Assembly: GCF_040115645.1 (NCBI RefSeq)
Contig: NW_027096033.1
Location: 310,001 to 374,000, forward strand
DNA from: Euwallacea fornicatus
Taxonomy: Eukaryota > Arthropoda > Insecta > Coleoptera > Curculionidae
Direction of reading: 5' to 3'
DNA: 64,000 bases
Shown: in pieces, positions 1 to 10,032 of the stretch
Layout of the letters: each line of letters begins with the position of its first letter
Position numbering within the stretch: the first letter of the stretch is position 1
The notes under the pieces: model-generated
Seen by the model: the letters and a program-made list of their open reading frames with translations, nothing else
Databases searched by the model: none
What the model was told of the DNA's origin: nothing
Made by a program: the position numbers and the translations under genes

Positions 1-176
1 AAATTAATCATCTCGACGAGATCTTTAAAATGACACAACACACCATGATTACATCTTGTTGAACTTCCAAGAAAAATAATACTTTATGTGCTCAAACACA
101 CAACTTTTGTGACTTTTCAAACTTTGAAGCTCGATAGCTTCGGCAAATGAAGACCAAATTTGTTAAACAAAGTGTC
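1..176. repeat. T-family monomer (reference copy)
   Basis: T monomers read CATCTCGACGAGAT where most others read CAGCTC, followed by ACACACCATGATTAC and usually the 's' right part (CAAACTTTG, GATAGCTTCGGC, GAAGACC). The T at monomer position 11 completes a 13-bp palindrome at positions 10-22. Subtypes are AATAAT versus AATAGT before ACTTTA, GACCCAAC (881, 3873, 6161, 8097, 10913, 20591, 24815), TTAGGTGCTC (12497, 22175, 26399, 29567), TTCGTTAAAC (353, 3345, 7041 and others) and TATATGCTC (54735, 57727, 63359). T nearly always precedes a G monomer and usually follows H or an F with an 's' end. Confidence 0.9.
10..22. other. Dyad 1: ATCTCG-A-CGAGAT (T monomers)
   Basis: The reverse complement of ATCTCG is CGAGAT, so this is a perfect 6-1-6 palindrome at monomer positions 10-22. 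It is complete only in T monomers; CAGCTC monomers break the pair at positions 11 and 21. It contains two CpG sites. The C and R families lose one CpG and most of the pairing. Confidence 0.9.
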
Positions 177-274
177 AAATTAATCAGCTCGACGAGATTT
201 TTAAAATGACGCAACACATCATCATTGCACCTTGTTGAACTTCCAAGAAAAATAGTACATTATGTGCTCAAACA

Positions 275-287
275 CACAAATTTTGTG
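275..287. other. Dyad 2: CACAAA-T-TTTGTG (H monomers)
   Basis: This is a perfect 6-1-6 palindrome at monomer positions 99-111, complete where the sequence reads CACAAATTTTGTG, as in most H monomers. Most other monomers read CACAACTTTTGTG, which unpairs positions 104 and 106, or CACATATTTTGTG. Confidence 0.9.
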
Positions 288-291
288 ACTT

Positions 292-304
292 TTCAAACTT
301 TGAA
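292..304. other. Dyad 3: TTCAAA-C-TTTGAA ('s' right part)
   Basis: This is a perfect 6-1-6 palindrome at monomer positions 116-128. In 'o' monomers it reads TTCCAATTTTGAA and the pair 119-125 is lost; the second change (position 122) is the unpaired centre. It overlaps dyad 4 by three bases (GAA). Confidence 0.9.
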
Positions 305-317
305 GCTCGATAGCTTC
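302..317. other. Dyad 4: GAAGCT-CGAT-AGCTTC ('s' right part)
   Basis: This palindrome has six-base arms around a four-base centre at monomer positions 126-141. In 'o' monomers the second arm is AACTTT, breaking pairs 130-137 and 126-141. Dyads 3 and 4 together form a compact 26-bp double palindrome that exists only in 's' monomers. Confidence 0.9.
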
Positions 318-334
318 GGCAAATGAAGACCAAA

Positions 335-347
335 TTTGTTAAACAAA
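335..347. other. Dyad 5: TTTGTT-A-AACAAA (TTAAAC ending)
   Basis: This is a perfect 6-1-6 palindrome at monomer positions 159-171, complete in monomers ending TTAAACAAAG. The alternative ending TTAACCAAAG, common in F monomers, breaks pair 163-167 and creates the shorter palindrome GTTAAC instead. Confidence 0.9.
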
Positions 348-2992
348 GTGTCAAATTAATCATCTCGACGAGATCTTTAAAATGACACAACACACCATGA
401 TTACATCTTGTTGAACTTCCAAGAAAAATAGTACTTTATGTGCTCAAACACACAACTTTTGTGACTTTTCAAACTTTGAAGCTCGATAGCTTCGGCAAAT
501 GAAGACCAAATTCGTTAAACAAAGTGTCAAATTAATCAGCTCGATGAGATTTTGAATATGTCACAACACATCATGATTGCATCTTGTTGAATTTCCAAGA
601 AAAATAGTACTTTATGTGCTCAAACACACAACTTTTGTGACTTTTCCAATTTTGAAGCTCGATAACGTTGGCAAATGTGGACCAAATTTGTTTAACAAAG
701 TGTCAAATTAATCAGCTCGACGAGATCTTTAAAATGACGCAACACATCATCATTGCACCTTGTTGAACTTCCAAGAAAAATAGTACATTATGTGCTCAAA
801 CACACAAATTTTGTGACTTTCCAAACTTTGAAGCTCGATAGCTTCGGCAAATGAAGACCAAATTTGTTAACCAAAGTGTCAAAATAATCATCTCGACGAG
901 ATCTTTAAAATGACCCAACACACCATGATTACATCTTGTTGAACTTCCAAGAAAAATAGTACTTTATGTGCTCAAACACACAACTTTTGTGACTTTTCAA
1001 ACTTTGAAGCTCGATAGCTTCGGCAAATGAAGACCAAATTTGTTAAACAAAGTGTCAAATTAATCAGCTCGACGAGATTTTGAATATGTCACAACACATC
1101 ATGATTGCATCTTGTTGAATTTCCAAGAAAAATAGTACTTTATGTGCTCAAACACACAACTTTTGTGACTTTTCCAATTTTGCAGCTCGATAACTTTGGC
1201 AAATGTGGACCAAATTTGTTAAACAAAGTGTCAAATTAATCAGCTCGACGAGATCTTTAAAATGACACAACAATTCATGATTGCATCTTGTTGAATTTCC
1301 AAGAAAAATAGTACTTTATGTGCTCAAACACACAACTTTTGTGACTTTTCCAATTTTGAAGCTCGATAACTTTGGCAAATGTGGACCAAATTTGTTAACC
1401 AAAGTGTCAAATTAATCAGCTCGACGAGATCTTTAAAATGACACAACAATTCATGATTGCATGTTGTTGAATTTCCAAGAAAAATAGTACTTTATGTGTT
1501 CAAACACACAACTTTTGTGACTTTTCCAATTTTGAAGCTCGATAACTTTGGCAAATGTGGACCAAACTTGTTAAACAAAGTGTCAAATTAATCAGCTCGA
1601 CGAGATCTTTAAAATGACGCAACACATCATCATTGCACCTTGTTGAACTTCCAAGAAAAATAGTACATTATGTGCTCAAACACACAAATTTTGTGACTTT
1701 TCAAACTTTCAAGCTCGATAGCTTCGGCAAATGAAGACCAAATTTGTTAAACAAAGTGTCAAATTAATCATCTCGACGAGATCTTTAAAATGACACAACA
1801 CACCATGATTACATCTTGTTGAACTTCCAAGAAAAATAATACTTTATGAGCTCAAACACACAACTTTTGTGACTTTTCAAACTTTGAAGCTCGATAGCTT
1901 CGGCAAATGAAGACCAAATTTGTTAAACAAAGTGTCAAATTAATCAGCTCGACGAGATTTTGAATATGTCACAACACATCATGATTGCATCTTGTTGAAT
2001 TTCCAAGAAAAATAGTACTTTATGTGCTCAAACACACAACTTTTGTGACTTTTCCAATTTTGAAGCTCGATAACTTTGGCAAATGTGGACCGAATTTGTT
2101 AACCAAAGTGTCAAATTAATCAGCTCGACGAGATCTTTAAAATGACACAACACACCATGATTACATCTTGTTGAACTTCCAAGAAAAATAATACTTTATG
2201 AGCTCAAACACACAACTTTTGTGACTTTTCCAATTTTGAAGCTCGATAACTTTGGCAAATTAGGACCAAATTTGTTAAACAAAGTGTCAAATTAATCAGC
2301 TCGACGAGATCTTTAAAATGACACAACAATTCATGATTGCATCTTGTTGAATTTCCAAGAAAAATAGTACTTTATGTGCTCAAACACACAACTTTTGTGA
2401 CTTTTCCAATTTTGAAGCTCGATAACTTTGGCAAATTAGGACCAAATTTGTTAAACAAAGTGTCAAATTAATCAGCTCGACGAGATCTTTAAAATGACAC
2501 AAAAATTCATGATTGCATCTTGTTGAATTTCCAAGAAAAATAGTACTTTATGTGCTCAAACACACAACTTTTGTGACTTTTCCAATTTTGAAGCTCGATA
2601 GCTTCGGCAAATGAAGACCAAATTTGTTAAACAAAGTGTCAAATTAATCATCTCGACGAGATCTTTAAAATGACACAACACACCATGATTACATCTTGTT
2701 GAACTTCCAAGAAAAATAATACTTTATGTTCTCAAACACACAACTTTTGTGACTTTTCAAACTTTGAAGCTCGATAGCTTCGGCAAATGAAGACCAAATT
2801 TGTTAAACAAAGTGTCAAATTAATCAGCTCGACGAGATTTTGAATATGTCACAACACATCATCATTGCACCTTGTTGAACTTCCAAGAAAAATAGTACAT
2901 TATGTGCTCAAACACACAACTTTTGTGACTTTTCCAATTTTGAAGCTCGATAACTTTGGCAAATGTGGACCAAATTTGTTAACCAAAGTGTC

Positions 2993-3168
2993 AAATTAAT
3001 CAGCTCGACGAGATTTTGAAGATATCACAACACATCGTGATTGCATCTTGTTGAACTTCCAAGAAAAATAATACTTTATGTGCTCAAACACACAACTTTT
3101 GTGACTTTTCCAATTTTGAAGCTCGATAACTTTGGCAAATGTGGACCAAATTTGTTAAACAAAGTGTC
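2993..3168. repeat. K-family monomer (reference copy)
   Basis: K monomers read ATTTTGAAGATAT, CACATCGTGATTGC and AATAATACTTTA. Other copies start at 14257, 16369, 19359, 19711, 28159, 31327, 32207, 41535, 41887, 43823, 44175 and, with GTAGTTTA, 46463. K nearly always follows an H monomer; H-K pairs form a short dimer run at 19185-19886. Three copies (32207, 41887, 44175) have CACATATTTTGTG and a mixed right part (CAAACTTTG with ACTTTGGC). That mixed end is shared with the C family and suggests exchange. Confidence 0.85.
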
Positions 3169-3344
3169 AAATTAATCAGCTCGACGAGATCTTTAAAATG
3201 ACGCAACACATCATCATTGCACCTTGTTGAACTTCCAAGAAAAATAGTACATTATGTGCTCAAACACACAAATTTTGTGACTTTTCAAACTTTGAAGCTC
3301 GATAGCTTCGGCAAATGAAGACCAAATTTGTTAAACAAAGTGTC
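3169..3344. repeat. H-family monomer (reference copy)
   Basis: H monomers carry GACGCAAC, CATCATCATTGCACC, GTACATTA and, in most copies, CACAAATTTTGTG, with the 's' right part. Compared base by base with the F monomer at 5281-5456, this copy differs at 14 of 176 positions (monomer positions 35, 41, 42, 47, 54, 64, 83, 104, 119, 122, 137, 141, 150 and 151). That is about 92% identity, so the main families are old enough to be distinct but still close. A recurrent subtype ends in TTTCAAGCTC (1585, 4577, 13201, 18305, 27103, 30271, 33967 and others). A subtype with an 'o' right end occurs at 6689, 8625, 11441, 21119, 23935, 25343 and 28511. Confidence 0.9.
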
Positions 3345-3696
3345 AAATTAATCATCTCGACGAGATCTTTAAAATGACACAACACACCATGATTACATCT
3401 TGTTGAACTTCCAAGAAAAATAGTACTTTATGTGCTCAAACACACAACTTTTGTGACTTTTCAAACTTTGAAGCTCGATAGCTTCGGCAAATGAAGACCA
3501 AATTCGTTAAACAAAGTGTCAAATTAATCAGCTCGACGAGATTTTGAATATGTCACAACACATCATGATTGCATCTTGTTGAATTTCCAAGAAAAATAGT
3601 ACTTTATGTGCTCAAACACACAACTTTTGTGACTTTTCCAATTTTGAAGCTCGATAACGTTGGCAAATGTGGACCAAATTTGTTTAACAAAGTGTC

Positions 3697-5456
3697 AAAT
3701 TAATCAGCTCGACGAGATCTTTAAAATGACGCAACACATCATCATTGCACCTTGTTGAACTTCCAAGAAAAATAGTACATTATGTGCTCAAACACACAAA
3801 TTTTGTGACTTTCCAAACTTTGAAGCTCGATAGCTTCGGCAAATGAAGACCAAATTTGTTAACCAAAGTGTCAAAATAATCATCTCGACGAGATCTTTAA
3901 AATGACCCAACACACCATGATTACATCTTGTTGAACTTCCAAGAAAAATAGTACTTTATGTGCTCAAACACACAACTTTTGTGACTTTTCAAACTTTGAA
4001 GCTCGATAGCTTCGGCAAATGAAGACCAAATTTGTTAAACAAAGTGTCAAATTAATCAGCTCGACGAGATTTTGAATATGTCACAACACATCATGATTGC
4101 ATCTTGTTGAATTTCCAAGAAAAATAGTACTTTATGTGCTCAAACACACAACTTTTGTGACTTTTCCAATTTTGCAGCTCGATAACTTTGGCAAATGTGG
4201 ACCAAATTTGTTGAACAAAGTGTCAAATTAATCAGCTCGACGAGATCTTTAAAATGACACAACAATTCATGATTGCATCTTGTTGAATTTCCAAGAAAAA
4301 TAGTACTTTATGTGCTCAAACACACAACTTTTGTGACTTTTCCAATTTTGAAGCTCGATAACTTTGGCAAATGTGGACCAAATTTGTTAACCAAAGTGTC
4401 AAATTAATCAGCTCGACGAGATCTTTAAAATGACACAACAATTCATGATTGCATGTTGTTGAATTTCCAAGAAAAATAGTACTTTATGTGTTCAAACACA
4501 CAACTTTTGTGACTTTTCCAATTTTGAAGCTCGATAACTTTGGCAAATGTGGACCAAACTTGTTAAACAAAGTGTCAAATTAATCAGCTCGACGAGATCT
4601 TTAAAATGACGCAACACATCATCATTGCACCTTGTTGAACTTCCAAGAAAAATAGTACATTATGTGCTCAAACACACAAATTTTGTGACTTTTCAAACTT
4701 TCAAGCTCGATAGCTTCGGCAAATGAAGACCAAATTTGTTAAACAAAGTGTCAAATTAATCATCTCGACGAGATCTTTAAAATGACACAACACACCATGA
4801 TTACATCTTGTTGAACTTCCAAGAAAAATAATACTTTATGAGCTCAAACACACAACTTTTGTGACTTTTCAAACTTTGAAGCTCGATAGCTTCGGCAAAT
4901 GAAGACCAAATTTGTTAAACAAAGTGTCAAATTAATCAGCTCGACGAGATTTTGAATATGTCACAACACATCATGATTGCATCTTGTTGAATTTCCAAGA
5001 AAAATAGTACTTTATGTGCTCAAACACACAACTTTTGTGACTTTTCCAATTTTGAAGCTCGATAACTTTGGCAAATGTGGACCGAATTTGTTAACCAAAG
5101 TGTCAAATTAATCAGCTCGACGAGATCTTTAAAATGACACAACAATTCATGATTGCATCTTGTTGAATTTCCAAGAAAAATAGTACTTTATGTGCTCAAA
5201 CACACAACTTTTGTGACTTTTCCAATTTTGAAGCTCGATAACTTTGGCAAATGTGGACCAAATTTGTTAACCAAAGTGTCAAATTAATCAGCTCGACGAG
5301 ATCTTTAAAATGACACAACAATTCATGATTGCATCTTGTTGAATTTCCAAGAAAAATAGTACTTTATGTGCTCAAACACACAACTTTTGTGACTTTTCCA
5401 ATTTTGAAGCTCGATAACTTTGGCAAATGTGGACCAAATTTGTTAAACAAAGTGTC
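3697..5456. repeat. Two tandem H-T-G-F-F pentamers (880 bp each)
   Basis: Monomers 22-26 and 27-31 each run H, T, G, F, F with right ends s, s, o, o, o. The same pentamer order also occurs at monomers 67-71, 76-80, 100-104, 105-109, 122-126, 146-150, 155-159, 164-168, 173-177, 283-287, 328-332 and 360-364 (the last cut by the window edge). It spans both domains, so it is the best candidate for the ancestral higher-order unit of the array. A trimer H-T-G (528 bp) also appears without the two F monomers, for example 3169-3696 and 5457-5984. Confidence 0.85.
5281..5456. repeat. F-family monomer (reference copy, the commonest type)
   Basis: F monomers carry ATCTTTAAAATGA, ACAATTCATGATTGC and GAATTTCC, usually with the 'o' right part (CCAATTTTG, GATAACTTTGGC, GTGGACC) and an ending of either TTAAACAAAG or TTAACCAAAG. 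Subtypes include GCATGTTG (1409, 4401, 13025, 22703, 26927, 30095), TTAGGACC (2289, 12145, 21823, 26047, 29215), GTAGTTTA with an 's' end (6513, 8449, 11265, 20943) and CGACCAG (12849, 22527, 26751, 29919). F is the most dyad-poor family. The longest F-only run is eight monomers, 35023-36430. Confidence 0.9.
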
Positions 5457-6160
5457 AAATTAATCAGCTCGACGAGATCTTTAAAATGACGCAACACATC
5501 ATCATTGCACCTTGTTGAACTTCCAAGAAAAATAGTACATTATGTGCTCAAACACACAAATTTTGTGACTTTTCAAACTTTGAAGCTCGATAGCTTCGGC
5601 AAATGAAGACCAAATTTGTTAAACAAAGTGTCAAATTAATCAGCTCGACGAGATCTTTAAAATGACACAACACACCATGATTACATCTTGTTGAACTTCC
5701 AAGAAAAATAGTACTTTATGTGCTCAAACACACAACTTTTGTGACTTTTCAAACTTTGAAGCTCGATAGCTTCGGCAAATGAAGACCAAATTCGTTAAAC
5801 AAAGTGTCAAATTAATCAGCTCGACGAGATTTTGAATATGTCACAACACATCATGATTGCATCTTGTTGAATTTCCAAGAAAAATAGTACTTTATGTGCT
5901 CAAACACACAACTTTTGTGACTTTTCCAATTTTGAAGCTCGATAACGTTGGCAAATGTGGACCAAATTTGTTTAACAAAGTGTCAAATTAATCAGCTCGA
6001 CGAGATCTTTAAAATGACGCAACACATCATCATTGCACCTTGTTGAACTTCCAAGAAAAATAGTACATTATGTGCTCAAACACACAAATTTTGTGACTTT
6101 CCAAACTTTGAAGCTCGATAGCTTCGGCAAATGAAGACCAAATTTGTTAACCAAAGTGTC

Positions 6161-9100
6161 AAAATAATCATCTCGACGAGATCTTTAAAATGACCCAACA
6201 CACCATGATTACATCTTGTTGAACTTCCAAGAAAAATAGTACTTTATGTGCTCAAACACACAACTTTTGTGACTTTTCAAACTTTGAAGCTCGATAGCTT
6301 CGGCAAATGAAGACCAAATTTGTTAAACAAAGTGTCAAATTAATCAGCTCGACGAGATTTTGAATATGTCACAACACATCATGATTGCATCTTGTTGAAT
6401 TTCCAAGAAAAATAGTACTTTATGTGCTCAAACACACAACTTTTGTGACTTTTCCAATTTTGAAGCTCGATAACTTTGGCAAATGTGGACCAAATTTGTT
6501 AAACAAAGTGTCAAATTAATCAGCTCGACGAGATCTTTAAAATGACACAACAATTCATGATTGCATCTTGTTGAATTTCCAAGAAAAATAGTAGTTTATG
6601 TGCTCAAACACACAACTTTTGTGACTTTTCAAACTTTGAAGCTCGATAGCTTCGGCAAATGAAGACCAAATTTGTTAAACAAAGTGTCAAATTAATCAGC
6701 TCGACGAGATCTTTAAAATGACGCAACACATCATCATTGCACCTTGTTGAACTTCCAAGAAAAATAGTACATTATGTGCTCAAACACACAACTTTTGTGA
6801 CTTTTCCAATTTTGAAGCTCGATAACTTTGGCAAATGTGGACCAAATTTGTTAAACAAAGTGTCAAATTAATCAGCTCGACGAGATCTTTAAAATGACGC
6901 AACACATCATCATTGCACCTTGTTGAACTTCCAAGAAAAATAGTACATTATGTGCTCAAACACACAAATTTTGTGACTTTTCAAACTTTGAAGCTCGATA
7001 GCTTCGGCAAATGAAGACCAAATTTGTTAAACAAAGTGTCAAATTAATCATCTCGACGAGATCTTTAAAATGACACAACACACCATGATTACATCTTGTT
7101 GAACTTCCAAGAAAAATAGTACTTTATGTGCTCAAACACACAACTTTTGTGACTTTTCAAACTTTGAAGCTCGATAGCTTCGGCAAATGAAGACCAAATT
7201 CGTTAAACAAAGTGTCAAATTAATCAGCTCGACGAGATTTTGAATATGTCACAACACATCATAATTGCATCTTGTTGAATTTCCAAGAAAAATAGTACTT
7301 TATGTGCTCAAACACACAACTTTTGTGACTTTTCCAATTTTGAAGCTCGATAACTTTGGCAAATGTGGACCAAATTTGTTTAACAAAGTGTCAAATTAAT
7401 CAGCTCGACGAGATCTTTAAAATGACGCAACACATCATCATTGCACCTTGTTGAACTTCCAAGAAAAATAGTACTTTATGTGCTCAAACACACAACTTTT
7501 GTGACTTTTCAAACTTTGAAGCTCGATAGCTTCGGCAAATGAAGACCAAATTTGTTAAACAAAGTGTCAAATTAATCATCTCGACGAGATCTTTAAAATG
7601 ACACAACACACCATGATTACATCTTGTTGAACTTCCAAGAAAAATAGTACTTTATGTGCTCAAACACACAACTTTTGTGACTTTTCAAACTTTGAAGCTC
7701 GATAGCTTCGGCAAATGAAGACCAAATTCGTTAAACAAAGTGTCAAATTAATCAGCTCGACGAGATTTTGAATATGTCACAACACATCATGATTGCATCT
7801 TGTTGAATTTCCAAGAAAAATAGTACTTTATGTGCTCAAACACACAACTTTTGTGACTTTTCCAATTTTGAAGCTCGATAACTTTGGCAAATTAGGACCA
7901 AATTTGTTAAACAAAGTGTCAAATTAATCAGCTCGACGAGATTTTGAATATGTCACAACACATCATAATTGCATCTTGTTGAATTTCCAAGAAAAATAGT
8001 ACTTTATGTGCTCAAACACACAACTTTTGTGACTTTCCAAACTTTGAAGCTCGATAGCTTCGGCAAATGAAGACCAAATTTGTTAACCAAAGTGTCAAAA
8101 TAATCATCTCGACGAGATCTTTAAAATGACCCAACACACCATGATTACATCTTGTTGAACTTCCAAGAAAAATAGTACTTTATGTGCTCAAACACACAAC
8201 TTTTGTGACTTTTCAAACTTTGAAGCTCGATAGCTTCGGCAAATGAAGACCAAATTTGTTAAACAAAGTGTCAAATTAATCAGCTCGACGAGATTTTGAA
8301 TATGTCACAACACATCATGATTGCATCTTGTTGAATTTCCAAGAAAAATAGTACTTTATGTGCTCAAACACACAACTTTTGTGACTTTTCCAATTTTGAA
8401 GCTCGATAACTTTGGCAAATGTGGACCAAATTTGTTAAACAAAGTGTCAAATTAATCAGCTCGACGAGATCTTTAAAATGACACAACAATTCATGATTGC
8501 ATCTTGTTGAATTTCCAAGAAAAATAGTAGTTTATGTGCTCAAACACACAACTTTTGTGACTTTTCAAACTTTGAAGCTCGATAGCTTCGGCAAATGAAG
8601 ACCAAATTTGTTAAACAAAGTGTCAAATTAATCAGCTCGACGAGATCTTTAAAATGACGCAACACATCATCATTGCACCTTGTTGAACTTCCAAGAAAAA
8701 TAGTACATTATGTGCTCAAACACACAACTTTTGTGACTTTTCCAATTTTGAAGCTCGATAACTTTGGCAAATGTGGACCAAATTTGTTAAACAAAGTGTC
8801 AAATTAATCAGCTCGACGAGATCTTTAAAATGACGCAACACATCATCATTGCACCTTGTTGAACTTCCAAGAAAAATAGTACATTATGTGCTCAAACACA
8901 CAAATTTTGTGACTTTTCAAACTTTGAAGCTCGATAGCTTCGGCAAATGAAGACCAAATTTGTTAAACAAAGTGTCAAATTAATCATCTCGACGAGATCT
9001 TTAAAATGACACAACACACCATGATTACATCTTGTTGAACTTCCAAGAAAAATAGTACTTTATGTGCTCAAACACACAACTTTTGTGACTTTTCAAACTT

Positions 9101-10032
9101 TGAAGCTCGATAGCTTCGGCAAATGAAGACCAAATTCGTTAAACAAAGTGTCAAATTAATCAGCTCGACGAGATTTTGAATATGTCACAACACATCATAA
9201 TTGCATCTTGTTGAATTTCCAAGAAAAATAGTACTTTATGTGCTCAAACACACAACTTTTGTGACTTTTCCAATTTTGAAGCTCGATAACTTTGGCAAAT
9301 GTGGACCAAATTTGTTAAACAAAGTGTCAAATTAATCAGCTCGACGAGATCTTTAAAATGACGCAACACATCATCATTGCACCTTGTTGAACTTCCAAGA
9401 AAAATAGTACTTTATGTGCTCAAACACACAACTTTTGTGACTTTTCAAACTTTGAAGCTCGATAGCTTCGGCAAATGAAGACCAAATTTGTTAAACAAAG
9501 TGTCAAATTAATCATCTCGACGAGATCTTTAAAATGACACAACACACCATGATTACATCTTGTTGAACTTCCAAGAAAAATAGTACTTTATGTGCTCAAA
9601 CACACAACTTTTGTGACTTTTCAAACTTTGAAGCTCGATAGCTTCGGCAAATGAAGACCAAATTCGTTAAACAAAGTGTCAAATTAATCAGCTCGACGAG
9701 ATTTTGAATATGTCACAACACATCATGATTGCATCTTGTTGAATTTCCAAGAAAAATAGTACTTTATGTGCTCAAACACACAACTTTTGTGACTTTTCCA
9801 ATTTTGAAGCTCGATAACTTTGGCAAATTAGGACCAAATTTGTTAAACAAAGTGTCAAATTAATCAGCTCGACGAGATCTTTAAAATGACACAACAATTC
9901 ATGATTGCATCTTGTTGAATTTCCAAGAAAAATAGTACTTTATGTGCTCAAACACACAACTTTTGTGACTTTTCCAATTTTGAAGCTCGATAGCTTCGGC
10001 AAATGAAGACCAAATTTGTTAAACAAAGTGTC
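6161..10032. repeat. 11-monomer (1936-bp) tandem duplication
   Basis: Monomers 36-45 (6161-7920) match monomers 47-56 (8097-9856): T with GACCCAAC, G, F with GTAGTTTA, H with 'o' end, H, T with TTCGTTAAAC, G with ATAATTGC, H with TACTTTA, T with TTCGTTAAAC, G with TTAGGACC. The joining monomer at 7921-8096 is a chimera: left half G with ATAATTGC, right half the CTTTCC...TTAACC end that normally precedes the GACCCAAC T monomer. This fits an unequal crossover within a monomer. One difference between copies is TGTTTAAC at about 7380 versus TGTTAAAC at about 9315. Confidence 0.88.
6337..6512. repeat. G-family monomer (reference copy)
   Basis: G monomers replace ATCTTTAAAATGA with ATTTTGAATATGT and read CACATCATGATTGC, then the 'o' right part. 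They lack the AGATCT found in T, H and F. They sit almost always directly after a T monomer. Subtypes carry GATAACGTTGG with TGTTTAAC (529, 3521, 5809, 10561, 24463), ATAATTGC (7217, 7921, 9153), ACCGAATTT (1937, 4929, 18657) or AAGATAAAT (13553, 15665). These private changes are what allow the segmental duplications to be traced. Confidence 0.9.

Larger units (their letters stand above)
353..5104. repeat. 17-monomer (2992-bp) offset repeat of a 10-monomer block
   Basis: Monomers 3-12 (353-2112) match monomers 20-29 (3345-5104) in order and private markers: T with TTCGTTAAAC, G with AACGTTGG and TGTTTAAC, H ending TTAACC, T with GACCCAAC, G with TTGCAGCTC, F, F with GCATGTTG and TGTGTTC, H with TTTCAAGC, T with TATGAGCTC, G with ACCGAATTT. 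The stretch between them (2113-3344) is a different set, including two TTAGGACC monomers and a K. Private differences between the copies include GATGAG at about 547 and TTGTTGAAC at about 4210. Confidence 0.85.

Noticed and set aside
20..35. TATA-like TTTAAAA as a promoter
   Set aside because: It occurs in most monomers as part of the AT-rich unit. No other promoter element or transcript unit accompanies it.
45..80. Hairpin CTTG...CAAG around TTGAACTTCC
   Set aside because: The arms are only four bases with a nine-base spacer, and the pattern barely differs between families, so it adds nothing beyond chance in AT-rich DNA.
126..150. CENP-B box in the TTCGGCAAATG region
   Set aside because: The box needs TTCG, a central A and CGGG at fixed spacing. 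Monomers have TTCGG but no CGGG downstream, and 'o' monomers lose the CpG altogether.
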